From Bombiscardovia nodaiensis (GTDB lineage: Bacteria > Actinomycetota > Actinomycetes > Actinomycetales > Bifidobacteriaceae): a stretch of 64,000 bases of DNA. A program made the translations under genes and the position numbers. The DNA is taken from contig AP026798.1 in the NCBI GenBank assembly GCA_033127725.1, positions 2,224,292 through 2,288,291 on the forward strand, in the 5' to 3' direction. The number at the start of each line of letters is the position of its first letter. Position 1 is the first letter of the stretch. The notes beneath the pieces are model-generated. The model had not been told where the DNA came from, ran no database searches, and was given only the letters and a program-made list of their open reading frames with translations. Shown piece by piece: positions 39,307 through 48,501 of this stretch.

Positions 39307-40260
39307 ATGACAGTGAATACACCCATGGATCAGGCTGGTTATGTAGGACTCCCAGCAGACGCATCAGGCATTGAGTCCGCTCAAGCCAGCAGCACCAGCG
39401 ACCAAGCCGGGCACCTGCTCGGGGCGGCAGATATTCGCCGCTTAGCAGACCAAGCCGGAGTCAGCCCCACCAAAAAGCTGGGCCAGAATTTCGTAATTGA
39501 CCCCGGCACCGTGCGCCACATCGTCCGCCTGGCTGCCCTCCTGCCTCAAGCCCAGGTGCTCGAAGTGGGCCCTGGCCTAGGCTCGCTCACCCTAGGGCTG
39601 TTGGAGGCTGGCGCGCAGGTGACCGCTGTGGAGATTGACCCCCGCCTAGCTGCCCTCCTGCCTTCGACTGTGGCAGCCTATATGCCTCAGTCAGTGCAAC
39701 GTTTTAGCATAGTCCAGCAAGACGCGCTCACTGTGAGCCCGCAGACCAACCCGCAGCTGGCCCAAGCGCCCAGCTTGACGCTGGTGTCCAACCTGCCTTA
39801 CAACGTAGCTACCCCAATTTTGCTGAACCTGCTAGAGCGCTTCAACAACCTCCAAAGCGCTCTGGTAATGGTGCAAAAAGAGGTGGCAGACCGCCTGGTG
39901 GCCGAGCCCGGCTCCAAAATTTACGGGATTCCTTCGGCCAAGTTGGCCTGGTACGGATCCGCCAAGCGAGTCGGACGGGTTGGACGCAACGTGTTCTGGC
40001 CGGCACCAAATGTGGATTCGGCCCTGGTCAGTTTCCAGCGAGCGCCACAAGACGCGGCTGGAAACCTCCACGGGTCCGCCGCTGCCCGAGATCGCACCTT
40101 CCAGCTGATAGATGCCGCTTTCGCCCAGCGCCGCAAGACCTTGCGCTCGGCTCTTAGCGACCTAGTGGAGCCGCCCGCATTCGCCGCTGCGGGCATCGAT
40201 CCACAGCGCCGGGGCGAGACGCTCAGCATTGCAGAATTCGCCCGGCTGGCCGCGCTCTGA
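39307..40260 (+). CDS. rsmA: 16S rRNA dimethyladenosine transferase
   Basis: A 317-residue KsgA/RsmA enzyme that dimethylates two adjacent adenines in the 3' hairpin of 16S rRNA. SPTKKLGQNFVIDPGTVRHI is the N-terminal signature, VLEVGPGLGSLTLGLLEAGAQ binds SAM, SNLPYNVATPIL is the catalytic NLPY motif, and FWPAPNVDSALVSF the family's late motif. It has an N-terminal extension of some 40 residues over E. coli KsgA. It starts seven bases after the Rpf-like gene and is probably cotranscribed. ispE, often next in actinobacteria, is absent here. Confidence 0.95.
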   Translation: MTVNTPMDQAGYVGLPADASGIESAQASSTSDQAGHLLGAADIRRLADQAGVSPTKKLGQNFVIDPGTVRHIVRLAALLPQAQVLEVGPGLGSLTLGLLEAGAQVTAVEIDPRLAALLPSTVAAYMPQSVQRFSIVQQDALTVSPQTNPQLAQAPSLTLVSNLPYNVATPILLNLLERFNNLQSALVMVQKEVADRLVAEPGSKIYGIPSAKLAWYGSAKRVGRVGRNVFWPAPNVDSALVSFQRAPQDAAGNLHGSAAARDRTFQLIDAAFAQRRKTLRSALSDLVEPPAFAAAGIDPQRRGETLSIAEFARLAAL

Positions 40261-40314
40261 AGCGTCAGACGGACAAGCTAAAGTGAAGGCAAACAAGCAG
40301 GAGAGGGCTGACCT

Positions 40315-40926
40315 ATGACGTTTCCCGATTTGATGGATGAGCGGCAGGCTCGTCGTCAGTTCGTTCGTCGCCGCCAAACTATGGTTTTCACCATCGCTAT
40401 CAGCGCCTTGGCTGTCATATTAGTTGTCGCGCTAGTGTATGTGCTCGGCGCGCTGGGGCACTCCACGAAGGCCAGTAAGCAGGTCAAGCCTAACTACGGG
40501 GTGGCCGTGCCTTGCCCTCCACCAGCGGGCAACACCGTGTTTGCCCCTGATAAAGTGCGCGTGCGCGTGCTCAACGGCACCAACAAGACCGGCTTGGGCA
40601 GCGCAGTGATGGAAGCCCTACGCAACCGCTCCTTCAACATGCAGGGAACCGGTGACTTTCCTACTAAAACTGAGCTGGCGCGCACGGAGATCCGCTTCGG
40701 AGCCAACGGCATTAGCCAGGCCTATACCGTGGCAGGTCATTTCAACGATGCTGTGTTGCGCATGGACACCCGCGGTGACGATTTAGTAGATGTGGTAGTT
40801 GGCGCCACCTTCAACGATCTCATCCCGGAGAAGCAGGTACCGCGCGTGGGCAAGCCCATACAGGCCATTGACGGCTGCGTGGCCGACCTGAAGAATATGA
40901 AGAATCTGCCGCAATTCGCCGAATAA
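40315..40926 (+). CDS. LytR C-terminal domain membrane protein
   Basis: A 203-residue protein with one membrane helix at about residues 22-47 (VFTIAISALAVILVVALVYVL) and an outer LytR_C-type domain, with VRVLNGTNKTGLGSAVMEAL and TEIRFGANGISQAYTV. The domain occurs alone or behind LCP ligases that attach glycopolymers to peptidoglycan; alone, its role is unproven. GGAGAGG lies about eight bases before the ATG. Convergent with the CCA-adding enzyme gene. Confidence 0.8.
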   Translation: MTFPDLMDERQARRQFVRRRQTMVFTIAISALAVILVVALVYVLGALGHSTKASKQVKPNYGVAVPCPPPAGNTVFAPDKVRVRVLNGTNKTGLGSAVMEALRNRSFNMQGTGDFPTKTELARTEIRFGANGISQAYTVAGHFNDAVLRMDTRGDDLVDVVVGATFNDLIPEKQVPRVGKPIQAIDGCVADLKNMKNLPQFAE

Positions 40927-40997
40927 ACTCTGACCGGCGGCCCACATAAAGACCAGCCGACTAGAGTTCGCCCCAGCGCGCTTGTCTACTCCTGGCC

Positions 40998-42425
40998 CTA
41001 CTCGCCGCCCTTTTGCTCCGCCCACCAAGCCTTGAGTTCGGCCTCAGCCTGCTCCTGGTCGACCGGCCCGTAGTCAAGGCGGAAGTTCAGCATGTGCTGG
41101 TAAGCCTTGCCCACCATGGGCCCTGGCCGCACTCCCAGAATTTCCATAATCTGCTGGCCATTGAGGTCTGGGCGAATAGCGTCCAAATTTTCCTTGAGCT
41201 TGAGCTGGCGCACCCGCTCTTCCAACTCGTCCATCGCAGACTCGAAAATTTGCGACTTGCGCTGGTTGCGCGTGGTGGCATCGGCCCGGGTCAGGCGGTT
41301 GAGCCGTTCAAAGAGCGGGCCAGTCTCCCTGGCATAGCGGCGGACCGCGGCATCCGACCAGCGCTCGTCCACATACCCGTGGAAGCGCAGGTGCATGGCA
41401 ATGAGATCGCACACGTCCTCAATCATGTGCCGGTCGAAACGCAGAGCCTTGAGGCGCTTACGGGCCATTTTGGCACCGACTACATCATGGTGGTGGAAGC
41501 TCACCTTCCCGCCCTGCTCGAACCGGCGGGTAGCAGGTTTGCCGATGTCGTGCAGGAGAGCCGCCAGACGCAAGGTCAGGTCTGGGGCAGGCACAGGGCC
41601 GTCGGGCCCCGTCTCCAGGGCTACAGCGCGGTCCAAGACCATGAGCGAGTGCTGGTAGACATCCTTGTGGCGGTGGTGCTCGTCAATCTCCAGCTGCAAG
41701 GCCGGCACCTCGGGCAGCACGTAGTCAGCCAAACCAGAGTCCACCAGAGCTTCCACGCCCTCGTGCGGGTGCTCGCTCAGGAGCAACTTGGTCAACTCGT
41801 CGCGCACACGCTCAGCCGAGACAATGGTGATGCGCTCGGTCATATCGCTCAGGGCTTCTGCGGTTTCAGGTGCAATCCTAAAGCCCAGTTGAGCCACAAA
41901 CCGCACGGCCCGCATCATGCGCAGGGGGTCGTCGTCAAAGGATTGCCGCGGGTCTACGGGCGTGCGCAGCACTTGCTTGGCTAAGTCGCTCGCCCCGCCA
42001 AAGGGGTCCACAAACTCCAGCTGCGGCACCCGCAGGGCCATAGCGTTGACCGTAAAATCGCGTCGGGAGAGGTCACCTTCCAAGTTGGAACCGTAGTTCA
42101 CTTCCGGCTTGCGCGAGTCGGGCACGTACTTGTCGGAACGATACGTGGTGACTTCCACCTTGACTTCCGTGCCATCCGGCCGCCGACGCATGGCCCCCAG
42201 CGTGCCGAACTTGCGGCCCATGTCCCAAAAGCCCTGCCCCCACTTGTGCAGGATGGGTTCGAATTCTTCGGGACGGGCAGACGTGCAAAAATCCAAGTCG
42301 TGCGAGGGTCGGTGGAGCAGGAGGTCTCGCACTGGTCCGCCCACCAATGCCAGCTCATAGCCTCGCTCAGCGAACGCTCGCCCCAGCTCTATCGCCTCAG
42401 GCCAAACTTCAAAGTCCACAATCAC
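40998..42425 (-). CDS. cca: CCA-adding tRNA nucleotidyltransferase
   Basis: A 475-residue enzyme that adds or repairs the CCA end of tRNAs (often named pcnA in actinobacteria). The head domain has LALVGGPVRDLLLHRPSHDL and DFCTSARPEEF (class II nucleotidyltransferase with DxD) and RRDFTVNAMALR. An HD domain follows with LLHDIGKPATRRF and HHHDVVGAKMARKRL. The tRNA genes seen here lack an encoded CCA, so the enzyme is essential for adding it. Two GTG codons (42425 and 42419) could start it; GGAAAGG fits the second better. The order cca-NUDIX-DUF6049-murJ with cca divergent is the actinobacterial one. Confidence 0.93.
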   Translation of the reverse strand: MIVDFEVWPEAIELGRAFAERGYELALVGGPVRDLLLHRPSHDLDFCTSARPEEFEPILHKWGQGFWDMGRKFGTLGAMRRRPDGTEVKVEVTTYRSDKYVPDSRKPEVNYGSNLEGDLSRRDFTVNAMALRVPQLEFVDPFGGASDLAKQVLRTPVDPRQSFDDDPLRMMRAVRFVAQLGFRIAPETAEALSDMTERITIVSAERVRDELTKLLLSEHPHEGVEALVDSGLADYVLPEVPALQLEIDEHHRHKDVYQHSLMVLDRAVALETGPDGPVPAPDLTLRLAALLHDIGKPATRRFEQGGKVSFHHHDVVGAKMARKRLKALRFDRHMIEDVCDLIAMHLRFHGYVDERWSDAAVRRYARETGPLFERLNRLTRADATTRNQRKSQIFESAMDELEERVRQLKLKENLDAIRPDLNGQQIMEILGVRPGPMVGKAYQHMLNFRLDYGPVDQEQAEAELKAWWAEQKGGE

Positions 42426-42513
42426 CCTTTCCGCGTATACTGGTGTCTCGCTCGATGACCACAGCGTGAGTAGTGTATACCTCTACCAGCTTACCGTCAC
42501 CCCACCTGCACAA

Positions 42514-42529
42514 TACTTTACGTAAAGTA
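42514..42529. promoter_or_regulatory. Perfect 16-base palindrome before the NUDIX gene
   Basis: TACTTTACGTAAAGTA is fully self-complementary and ends five bases before the NUDIX ATG at 42535, in the divergent region between it and the CCA gene. No other good ribosome site is visible there, so the gene may be leaderless, with the palindrome over its promoter. Confidence 0.5.
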
Positions 42530-42534
42530 GAATT

Positions 42535-43356
42535 ATGACTACGCCTACCGATCTGGCGCGCATGTTGTCGCGCCACGCCAAAGATCGGGGCAACCATGCC
42601 ATCAGGCCGGAGCAAACCGACAGCCTGGTGCACACGGTAGCAGACGAGATTAGTCCCCAGTTAGAGCGGGCTTTTGAGCGCCTGAGCCTGGGTGGAAAGC
42701 TTGAATACAGCGAATCTGAACAGGAATTAGCGGCGAGCGCGATTGAGGACGAAGACGAGCAGAAGGGTCAGCTCATCAGCGTCTCCATCCGAGAGCACCT
42801 GGCCAGCGACGACTCTCCCGAGAGCGACGAGGGCGACGACATGCCTACACCAGCCATGATGCCCCAGCACAAGCGCGAATCGAGTCCTGCCTCCTTCGCC
42901 TCCCTGGACGCACAAGACCTGCCGGTGGTGCGCGAGTATTCGGCTGGTGGACTCATATTTGATCAGGCCGGCCAAGTAGCTATTATCGCCCGACACTCCC
43001 GCTCTGGCCATCTGGAGTGGTGCCTGCCCAAGGGACACATAGAAAAAGGAGAGACTCCCGAACAGACTGCTGTGCGCGAGGTGCACGAAGAGACGGGTAT
43101 TTTGGGCCGCGTAGTCGACTCAATCGCCACGATTGACTACTGGTTTACCGGCAGCAACCAGCGGGTGCACAAGCTCGTTCACCACTTCGTACTCCAGCAG
43201 ACCGGCGGCTGGCTAACCGTGGAGGGTGACCCTGACCACGAGGCCGAGGACGCCATCTGGGTGAAATTCAGCGATCTGGCTGACGTGCTCTCCTACCCCA
43301 ATGAACGCAAAATCGCATGGCTTTACGCCAAGAAACTGCACAAGCCACATGATTGA
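42535..43356 (+). CDS. NUDIX hydrolase
   Basis: A 273-residue protein. The first 125 residues are acidic, poorly ordered and not part of the family fold; the NUDIX domain covers residues about 135-270. The NUDIX box is complete: GHIEKGETPEQTAVREVHEE followed by TGI, with all metal-binding Glu residues. The family splits nucleotide diphosphates linked to another group; mycobacterial MutT4, at the same syntenic place, is the nearest guide, but substrate is not proven. The stop overlaps the start of the DUF6049 gene by eight bases, so they are coupled. Confidence 0.9.
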   Translation: MTTPTDLARMLSRHAKDRGNHAIRPEQTDSLVHTVADEISPQLERAFERLSLGGKLEYSESEQELAASAIEDEDEQKGQLISVSIREHLASDDSPESDEGDDMPTPAMMPQHKRESSPASFASLDAQDLPVVREYSAGGLIFDQAGQVAIIARHSRSGHLEWCLPKGHIEKGETPEQTAVREVHEETGILGRVVDSIATIDYWFTGSNQRVHKLVHHFVLQQTGGWLTVEGDPDHEAEDAIWVKFSDLADVLSYPNERKIAWLYAKKLHKPHD

Positions 43357-45904
43357 TTACCAACGTTTGAGGGCCGAGCGCCACATCCATCCCAGCCACT
43401 ACCAGACCCACGAAAGTACGCGCCTGGGATTACCTGCGCTGTATAGCAAGTGCATACAACTGCTTATCGCCGCCCTGGTCTGCCTGTGTACCCTCCTCGC
43501 CGGAATCCCCCAGGCTCAGGCTGCACCTACCTTCCCAGTAGTCCCTGTCTCTCCAGCGTTTTCAGCAGCGGACCAGCACAAGAACGGCCGGCATGGCAAG
43601 GAAGACGCATCGGTCAAACTCTCCATTCGCTCGGCCACACCTGTTGTGTCGAGCAGCTCGGGCTATACCGTCAAATTAGCGGTGACGAATACCGCCAACG
43701 AAGCCAGCGGGCCAGGCAGCCTAAGCGTAGACACGAACGCCCTCTATACCTTCAGCTCACGCATAGATATGCAAGATTGGGCCGAGGGGAACGCTCATAT
43801 CCCTACCCCCAACCACCTGGCCACGCAGGCAGTGGGCAGCATTGAACCCGGCCAGAGCGTGGAAGTAATAGCGAACACCCCCGCCGACAACGACCAGCTC
43901 AAGGCCATGATTACCTGGGGGCCCAAACCCCTACTGCTCACGTACCAGGCAGACCAGCAGACCGCTTCGGGTAAGCACCTGCAGGGCACTGCCACCACCT
44001 TCCTCACCCGCTCGTCCGACGGGCTCACCACCGCGCAGACACCGCCTATGTCGCTCACTATGCTCCTCCCCCTAACTTCGAGCGGCTGGAGCCTCGACCA
44101 GAGCCAGGTCAAGCAGCTCATGACCGGCAAGCAAGGCGAGAGCAGCAAGAGCAAGGAGGGCGGCAAGGACGACGAGCAGTCTGCCTCGCCCGACACTCCG
44201 AGCAGTTCACAGACCTCCGGACACACCAGCGCCGAAGACAGCAAAAATGGCAATGACAACGATGCCAACAAGCACTCGACCGGCTCGTACTCCGGCTCAC
44301 AGTCAACATCCAGCGGCGGCGCGGCGGCGACCGACAACACCCATGCAGGCACAGCCCCAGCCGCGAGCGGCCAGCAGCAGCCCAGCATCGTCTTGAGCCA
44401 ACAGGCGCGCGAAACTCAGTCCAACCAGCTCCAACTCATCGGGCACCATTCCCGCCTCAACACGCTGGTAGATCCCTTGTATTTGGCCCAATTTGAGAGC
44501 ACACCACGCGTTGACGCTGGCATGCAGCCCGCAGCTTTTGACCTCTCAGCCTACAACAGTCAATCGGCTGGTCGGTACAGCGCGGCTGGTGTCGAACTCA
44601 AGGATTGGAACGCCCAGCAGGCCAGCAGTGAGCTCGCCAGCAGCTTGCATGCGACCGAAGGTGACAAGGCGAAGCCCCTGTACGCCTGGCAGGGTCAGCA
44701 GGCCTGGAGCCTGTCCTCTCTCGCTCAGGCGCGGCAGCAGGGTTACACCGCCGTTGTAGCCCCCCGCGGACTCGCAGCAGACAACGGCTCTTCCGCACAC
44801 ACCAGCAAATTCACCGTGCCCACCGATGCCGGCGACATCACAGTCCTGTCGGCCCAGCAGGAGCTCAGTACACTCGCCCAAGGAGACCCCACTTCGGCCA
44901 AAGCGGGCTCAGAGCAGACTACAGCCGGCCAAGTGGCGCGATTTATAGCCCAGAGCGCCTTCTATCAGATGGAACAGCCCTACGCTCAGCGGGCCATTCT
45001 CGTGTGCTTTGACAGCGACCAAGACACGGAAGCGGCCAGCAGACTCATGGATGCCCTTGAGCAGGCCCCCTGGCTCAACCTCAGCGACCTCAACACGCTG
45101 GCCCAAGCCGAACCTTACACGCAGGGAGAGGATGCCAAGCAGCTAGTGACCGAAAGTGATAAGAGCACCGGTGCGAGCGCCAGCCTCGCAGCAGGCCTGG
45201 GCGGCACGCTCGACTCCCTGGCAGCCAGCCGGTCCGACATCCAGCGCTTCGCCGACACCATGCTCACGGCCAAGGCGCAGACCCCCTCGTCCTCAGCCTC
45301 CTCCTCTGGCCGCTCAGACGCTCAAGCGCTCGCCCGGCAGGACGCGACCGACACCGCCCGACGCTCAGACGATCCCCGGCAGTGGCTGGAGCGGGTTACA
45401 CAGATTCATGACGACCTAGCCCTGTATGCCCTGGCCTGCACCAGTAGGGCCGCGAGTTTGGCCGACTCCGCTCGCGCCGTGTCTGACCAGCTGTTGAACG
45501 GGGTGCAGATTAAGCCCAGCGAGTCTGTCACCGTAGTCAGCGAAACGGCCAAAATGCCGGTGACTATCAGCAATTCCCACCCCTACCCGGTCAGTGTCAA
45601 GGTCAGCGCCAAAACGGATTCGATGGAGATTGTCACGACCCGCCTTGTGGATGCGCTCATTCCTGCCAACTCCGAGACGCAGGTGACCTTCACTATACGC
45701 GTGGCCACAGCCGGGCAGGCGGACGCTGAAATCGCGCTCGTCGACCAGCACGGGCAGGCTTTTGGCCAGACTCGCACGACGCATATCACCTCAAACTTGC
45801 GGCTGAGTGACATGAGCGGGCTCCTGATTGTAGTGTTCGCCCTCGTGTTCGCGGCCCTGGGCCTGTGGCGGCAGTTCCATCGCAAGAAGGACCCCGACGA
45901 ATGA
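43349..45904 (+). CDS. DUF6049 family secreted membrane protein
   Basis: An 851-residue protein starting at ATG 43349, which overlaps the NUDIX stop. A signal sequence (LLIAALVCLCTLLAGIPQAQA) at about residues 33-54, an outer part with immunoglobulin-like folds (SGYTVKLAVTNTANEASGPG near the start; MPVTISNSHPYPVSVKVSAK near the end), a Ser/Gly/Asp-rich linker of about 100 residues, and a final membrane helix (GLLIVVFALVFAALGLW) with a short charged tail. This family always sits before murJ in actinobacteria and is thought to act in cell-wall assembly; its function is unknown. It overlaps murJ by four bases (ATGA). Confidence 0.85.
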   Translation: MIDYQRLRAERHIHPSHYQTHESTRLGLPALYSKCIQLLIAALVCLCTLLAGIPQAQAAPTFPVVPVSPAFSAADQHKNGRHGKEDASVKLSIRSATPVVSSSSGYTVKLAVTNTANEASGPGSLSVDTNALYTFSSRIDMQDWAEGNAHIPTPNHLATQAVGSIEPGQSVEVIANTPADNDQLKAMITWGPKPLLLTYQADQQTASGKHLQGTATTFLTRSSDGLTTAQTPPMSLTMLLPLTSSGWSLDQSQVKQLMTGKQGESSKSKEGGKDDEQSASPDTPSSSQTSGHTSAEDSKNGNDNDANKHSTGSYSGSQSTSSGGAAATDNTHAGTAPAASGQQQPSIVLSQQARETQSNQLQLIGHHSRLNTLVDPLYLAQFESTPRVDAGMQPAAFDLSAYNSQSAGRYSAAGVELKDWNAQQASSELASSLHATEGDKAKPLYAWQGQQAWSLSSLAQARQQGYTAVVAPRGLAADNGSSAHTSKFTVPTDAGDITVLSAQQELSTLAQGDPTSAKAGSEQTTAGQVARFIAQSAFYQMEQPYAQRAILVCFDSDQDTEAASRLMDALEQAPWLNLSDLNTLAQAEPYTQGEDAKQLVTESDKSTGASASLAAGLGGTLDSLAASRSDIQRFADTMLTAKAQTPSSSASSSGRSDAQALARQDATDTARRSDDPRQWLERVTQIHDDLALYALACTSRAASLADSARAVSDQLLNGVQIKPSESVTVVSETAKMPVTISNSHPYPVSVKVSAKTDSMEIVTTRLVDALIPANSETQVTFTIRVATAGQADAEIALVDQHGQAFGQTRTTHITSNLRLSDMSGLLIVVFALVFAALGLWRQFHRKKDPDE

Positions 45905-48501
45905 GTCGCAGCATACGGAGCGGACTTCACAGCGGGCCCCGCAGCAAGCCCCGCAATGGACTTCAGGGGCAACCTGTGCCTGAGCAGCTGAAGCCAGAAC
46001 GACAGCCAGAGCAGAATCGAAAGCAAGAACCAGAGCAGAAGCAGAACAAGGAGCCTATGGCATCTGAAAGCGCTGAGCAGAGGCAGAACTCCATTGGCCG
46101 CAACTCGATGATTATGGCTTCGGGCACAGCGGCTTCTCGTGTCACCGGCCAGATCCGCACTATCTTGCTGGCAGCAGCCATCGGCACGACCGGTATTGCG
46201 GCGGATGCCTACCAGACCGGCGCCATGATTCCCCAGGTGATGTTCACGCTGATTTCGGGCGGCATTTTCAACGCCGTACTGGTCCCGCAAATCGTGCGCA
46301 CACTCAAGGAGGAGGACGCGGAGGACAGGCTCAACAAGCTCATCACGGTTGCCGTGGGGCTCTTGGGCGCCTTAACGCTCGTACTCATGCTGGGCACTTC
46401 GGTGCTCACCTCCATCTACTTAAATTCCAAGTGGAATCCGGCCCAGCGCGCCCTGGCCAACGCTTTCACGCTCTGGTGTATGCCGCAGGTCTTCTTCTAC
46501 GGCCTCTACACCGTGCTGGGGCAAATTCTGGCGGCCAAAGGGCGCTTTACGGCCTACGCCTGGTCGTCGGTCGGCGCCAATGTCATCTCCTGTGTGGGCT
46601 TTGTGACCTTCATCGCCATGTTTGGCAACGCGCAGCGCCAACCCATGAGCTTTTGGACCAGCGACAAGGTGGGGCTCACGGCGGGTGCCTGGACCCTGGG
46701 CGTGGCCTTCCAGGCGCTGATTCTCTTCATCCCTCTCATGCGCTCCGGATTCACCTATCGCCCGCGCTGGGGTTTGAAAGGCATCGGCCTGCGCTCTATG
46801 GGCCCGGTGGCGGCTTGGAGCCTGGGCGTGGTCGTCATTGACCAGCTGGCGAACATTGTGAACGCTCGCATTACGAACGGCGCCCCCCTGGAGGGCAACC
46901 CCTTCGACATCGCGGGCAACGGCTCCTATCAAAACGCCTACACGCTCTACATGCTGCCGTATTCGCTGATTGCGGTCTCGGTATCGACGGCAATTTTTCC
47001 CCAGCTCTCCCAGGCCATCGCCGACGGCCACCTGGCGGACGCGCGCGAATCGCTGAGCCGAGCCCTGCGCAACGTAGGGCTGATTATGTGCTTCTTCGGC
47101 GTGGTCATGCTGGTCATTCCCGTGCCGATTATTCGCGCCCTGCTGCCCTCGGTGAACGTCCACGAGGCTGTGCTTATCTCCGGCCCGCTCCTGGGGCTCA
47201 CGGTCGGTCTGGCAGCGGTCTCGGCCTTCCTCCTGATTCAGCGTACCTTCTACGCTTTTGAAGATGGCAAGCAGCCTTTCATTTTCGCCGCCATTTCCAA
47301 CGTCCTGCAGGTGGTCCTGGTCCTGCTGGCTGTGCGCCTGTCGCCTCCGCAGTATTGGACGGCTCTGGTCGGCCTCTCAATGGCGGTGAGCAACATTGCC
47401 TCCTTCCCCTTCCTGGTACGTATGCTCAAGCGGCGGTTCGAGGGGTTTTTGGACGGGCGACGAATTCTCATCACCTACGCTAAAGCTCTGGCTGCGGCGG
47501 CTCTGGCTGGCGGCTTGGCCCTGCTCATCAAAACGCCGCTCACGGCTCTGGTCGGCGCACATGTCTCCGACCGGCATGGGCACATGTCTTGGATGCAGGC
47601 CGTCGCTATCTGCCTGGTCATCAGTATCGTCGTTGCTCTGGTCTACTGCCTGGTCCTTTACGCCCTGCGAACCAGCGAGCTCACCGACCTCCTATCTACG
47701 CTTTCCCTTCGCCTGGGCATGAGCACAAACTTCAATCAAGAGAGCACTCGAACCGGTTCGATGTCAGCCGGAATTCATCAGCTGGCACAGGCCGAATCCC
47801 AGCTGGCCACCGCTGGGGAACAAGTCGGGCGAGTAGTGCGCTCCTACACTGACCCCGCCGGGCCCTCTGGCGACATGGAAGGCGCGCTAGAGCAGATCGA
47901 AAACGCTGGCATTGCTGACATAGGGTTCATGAATCCAGGTGCTTGGAAGCAACCCGTCCGCATCGCCCCCCAGCGCCCGCTGCCGCCTCGACCGAGAGTC
48001 CGCACCGCCGCTGGTGCCCAAGAAGCTCCACAACCGGCCTCACCAGCAGCCCGACAGGCAGCCTCGCAACCGGCCCTGCCGCCAGTCCAGCGGTTGGCCC
48101 AGCCCTCAAATCAGCAACAAACGAAGGCACAGCTCATATCAGCTCCGCCTTCCTACCCCGTTTCGGCAGCATCCGCCCGCCGGTCACTCACTCTAGCGCA
48201 GTCCCACCCGTCGTCAGATCAACAGAAACCAGCCAGCATGAAGTCACTACAGCCACAGCCTTCAGATATTCTGCTTGACCGTTACGAACTCAAAACCGCC
48301 TTAAAGCGCGAGGCAGGGCTCACCGCTTGGCTGGCCCACGACAAGGCTCTAGACCGCTCCTGCCAGCTCTTCATTGTCACACACGCTGTGGGCCGCGGTG
48401 GACCTATGTCAACGACCGACTCACTCGCTGTACTGTCTCGAGCTAGCCCGGGCGGTATAACGCTGATGCTGGGAGCAGCCAGCCTATGGTTCGCACAGTA
48501 G
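45901..48501 (+). CDS. murJ: MurJ lipid II flippase, truncated in its C-terminal pseudokinase domain
   Basis: An 866-residue protein as read. After a polar N-terminal tail of about 65 residues come 14 membrane helices: NSMIMASGTAASRVTGQIRT, FTLISGGIFNAVLVPQIVR and LPYSLIAVSVSTAIFPQLS are typical of MurJ/MviN, which flips lipid II. A basic, Pro/Gln-rich linker follows, then at about residue 790 LLDRYELKTALKREAGLTAW starts a pseudokinase-like domain as in mycobacterial MviN. It is lost after some 45 residues, ending SLWFAQ at the TAG (48499-48501). In related bacteria this domain and an outer domain add several hundred residues. The flippase itself is complete, so it should still work. The start overlaps DUF6049; an ATG at 46057 is possible but has a ribosome site too near. 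Confidence 0.85.
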   Translation: MSRSIRSGLHSGPRSKPRNGLQGQPVPEQLKPERQPEQNRKQEPEQKQNKEPMASESAEQRQNSIGRNSMIMASGTAASRVTGQIRTILLAAAIGTTGIAADAYQTGAMIPQVMFTLISGGIFNAVLVPQIVRTLKEEDAEDRLNKLITVAVGLLGALTLVLMLGTSVLTSIYLNSKWNPAQRALANAFTLWCMPQVFFYGLYTVLGQILAAKGRFTAYAWSSVGANVISCVGFVTFIAMFGNAQRQPMSFWTSDKVGLTAGAWTLGVAFQALILFIPLMRSGFTYRPRWGLKGIGLRSMGPVAAWSLGVVVIDQLANIVNARITNGAPLEGNPFDIAGNGSYQNAYTLYMLPYSLIAVSVSTAIFPQLSQAIADGHLADARESLSRALRNVGLIMCFFGVVMLVIPVPIIRALLPSVNVHEAVLISGPLLGLTVGLAAVSAFLLIQRTFYAFEDGKQPFIFAAISNVLQVVLVLLAVRLSPPQYWTALVGLSMAVSNIASFPFLVRMLKRRFEGFLDGRRILITYAKALAAAALAGGLALLIKTPLTALVGAHVSDRHGHMSWMQAVAICLVISIVVALVYCLVLYALRTSELTDLLSTLSLRLGMSTNFNQESTRTGSMSAGIHQLAQAESQLATAGEQVGRVVRSYTDPAGPSGDMEGALEQIENAGIADIGFMNPGAWKQPVRIAPQRPLPPRPRVRTAAGAQEAPQPASPAARQAASQPALPPVQRLAQPSNQQQTKAQLISAPPSYPVSAASARRSLTLAQSHPSSDQQKPASMKSLQPQPSDILLDRYELKTALKREAGLTAWLAHDKALDRSCQLFIVTHAVGRGGPMSTTDSLAVLSRASPGGITLMLGAASLWFAQ

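Noticed and set aside
46420..47163. 247-codon minus-strand frame opposite murJ
   Set aside because: Antisense of the MurJ membrane part, His/Arg-rich, no start signal.
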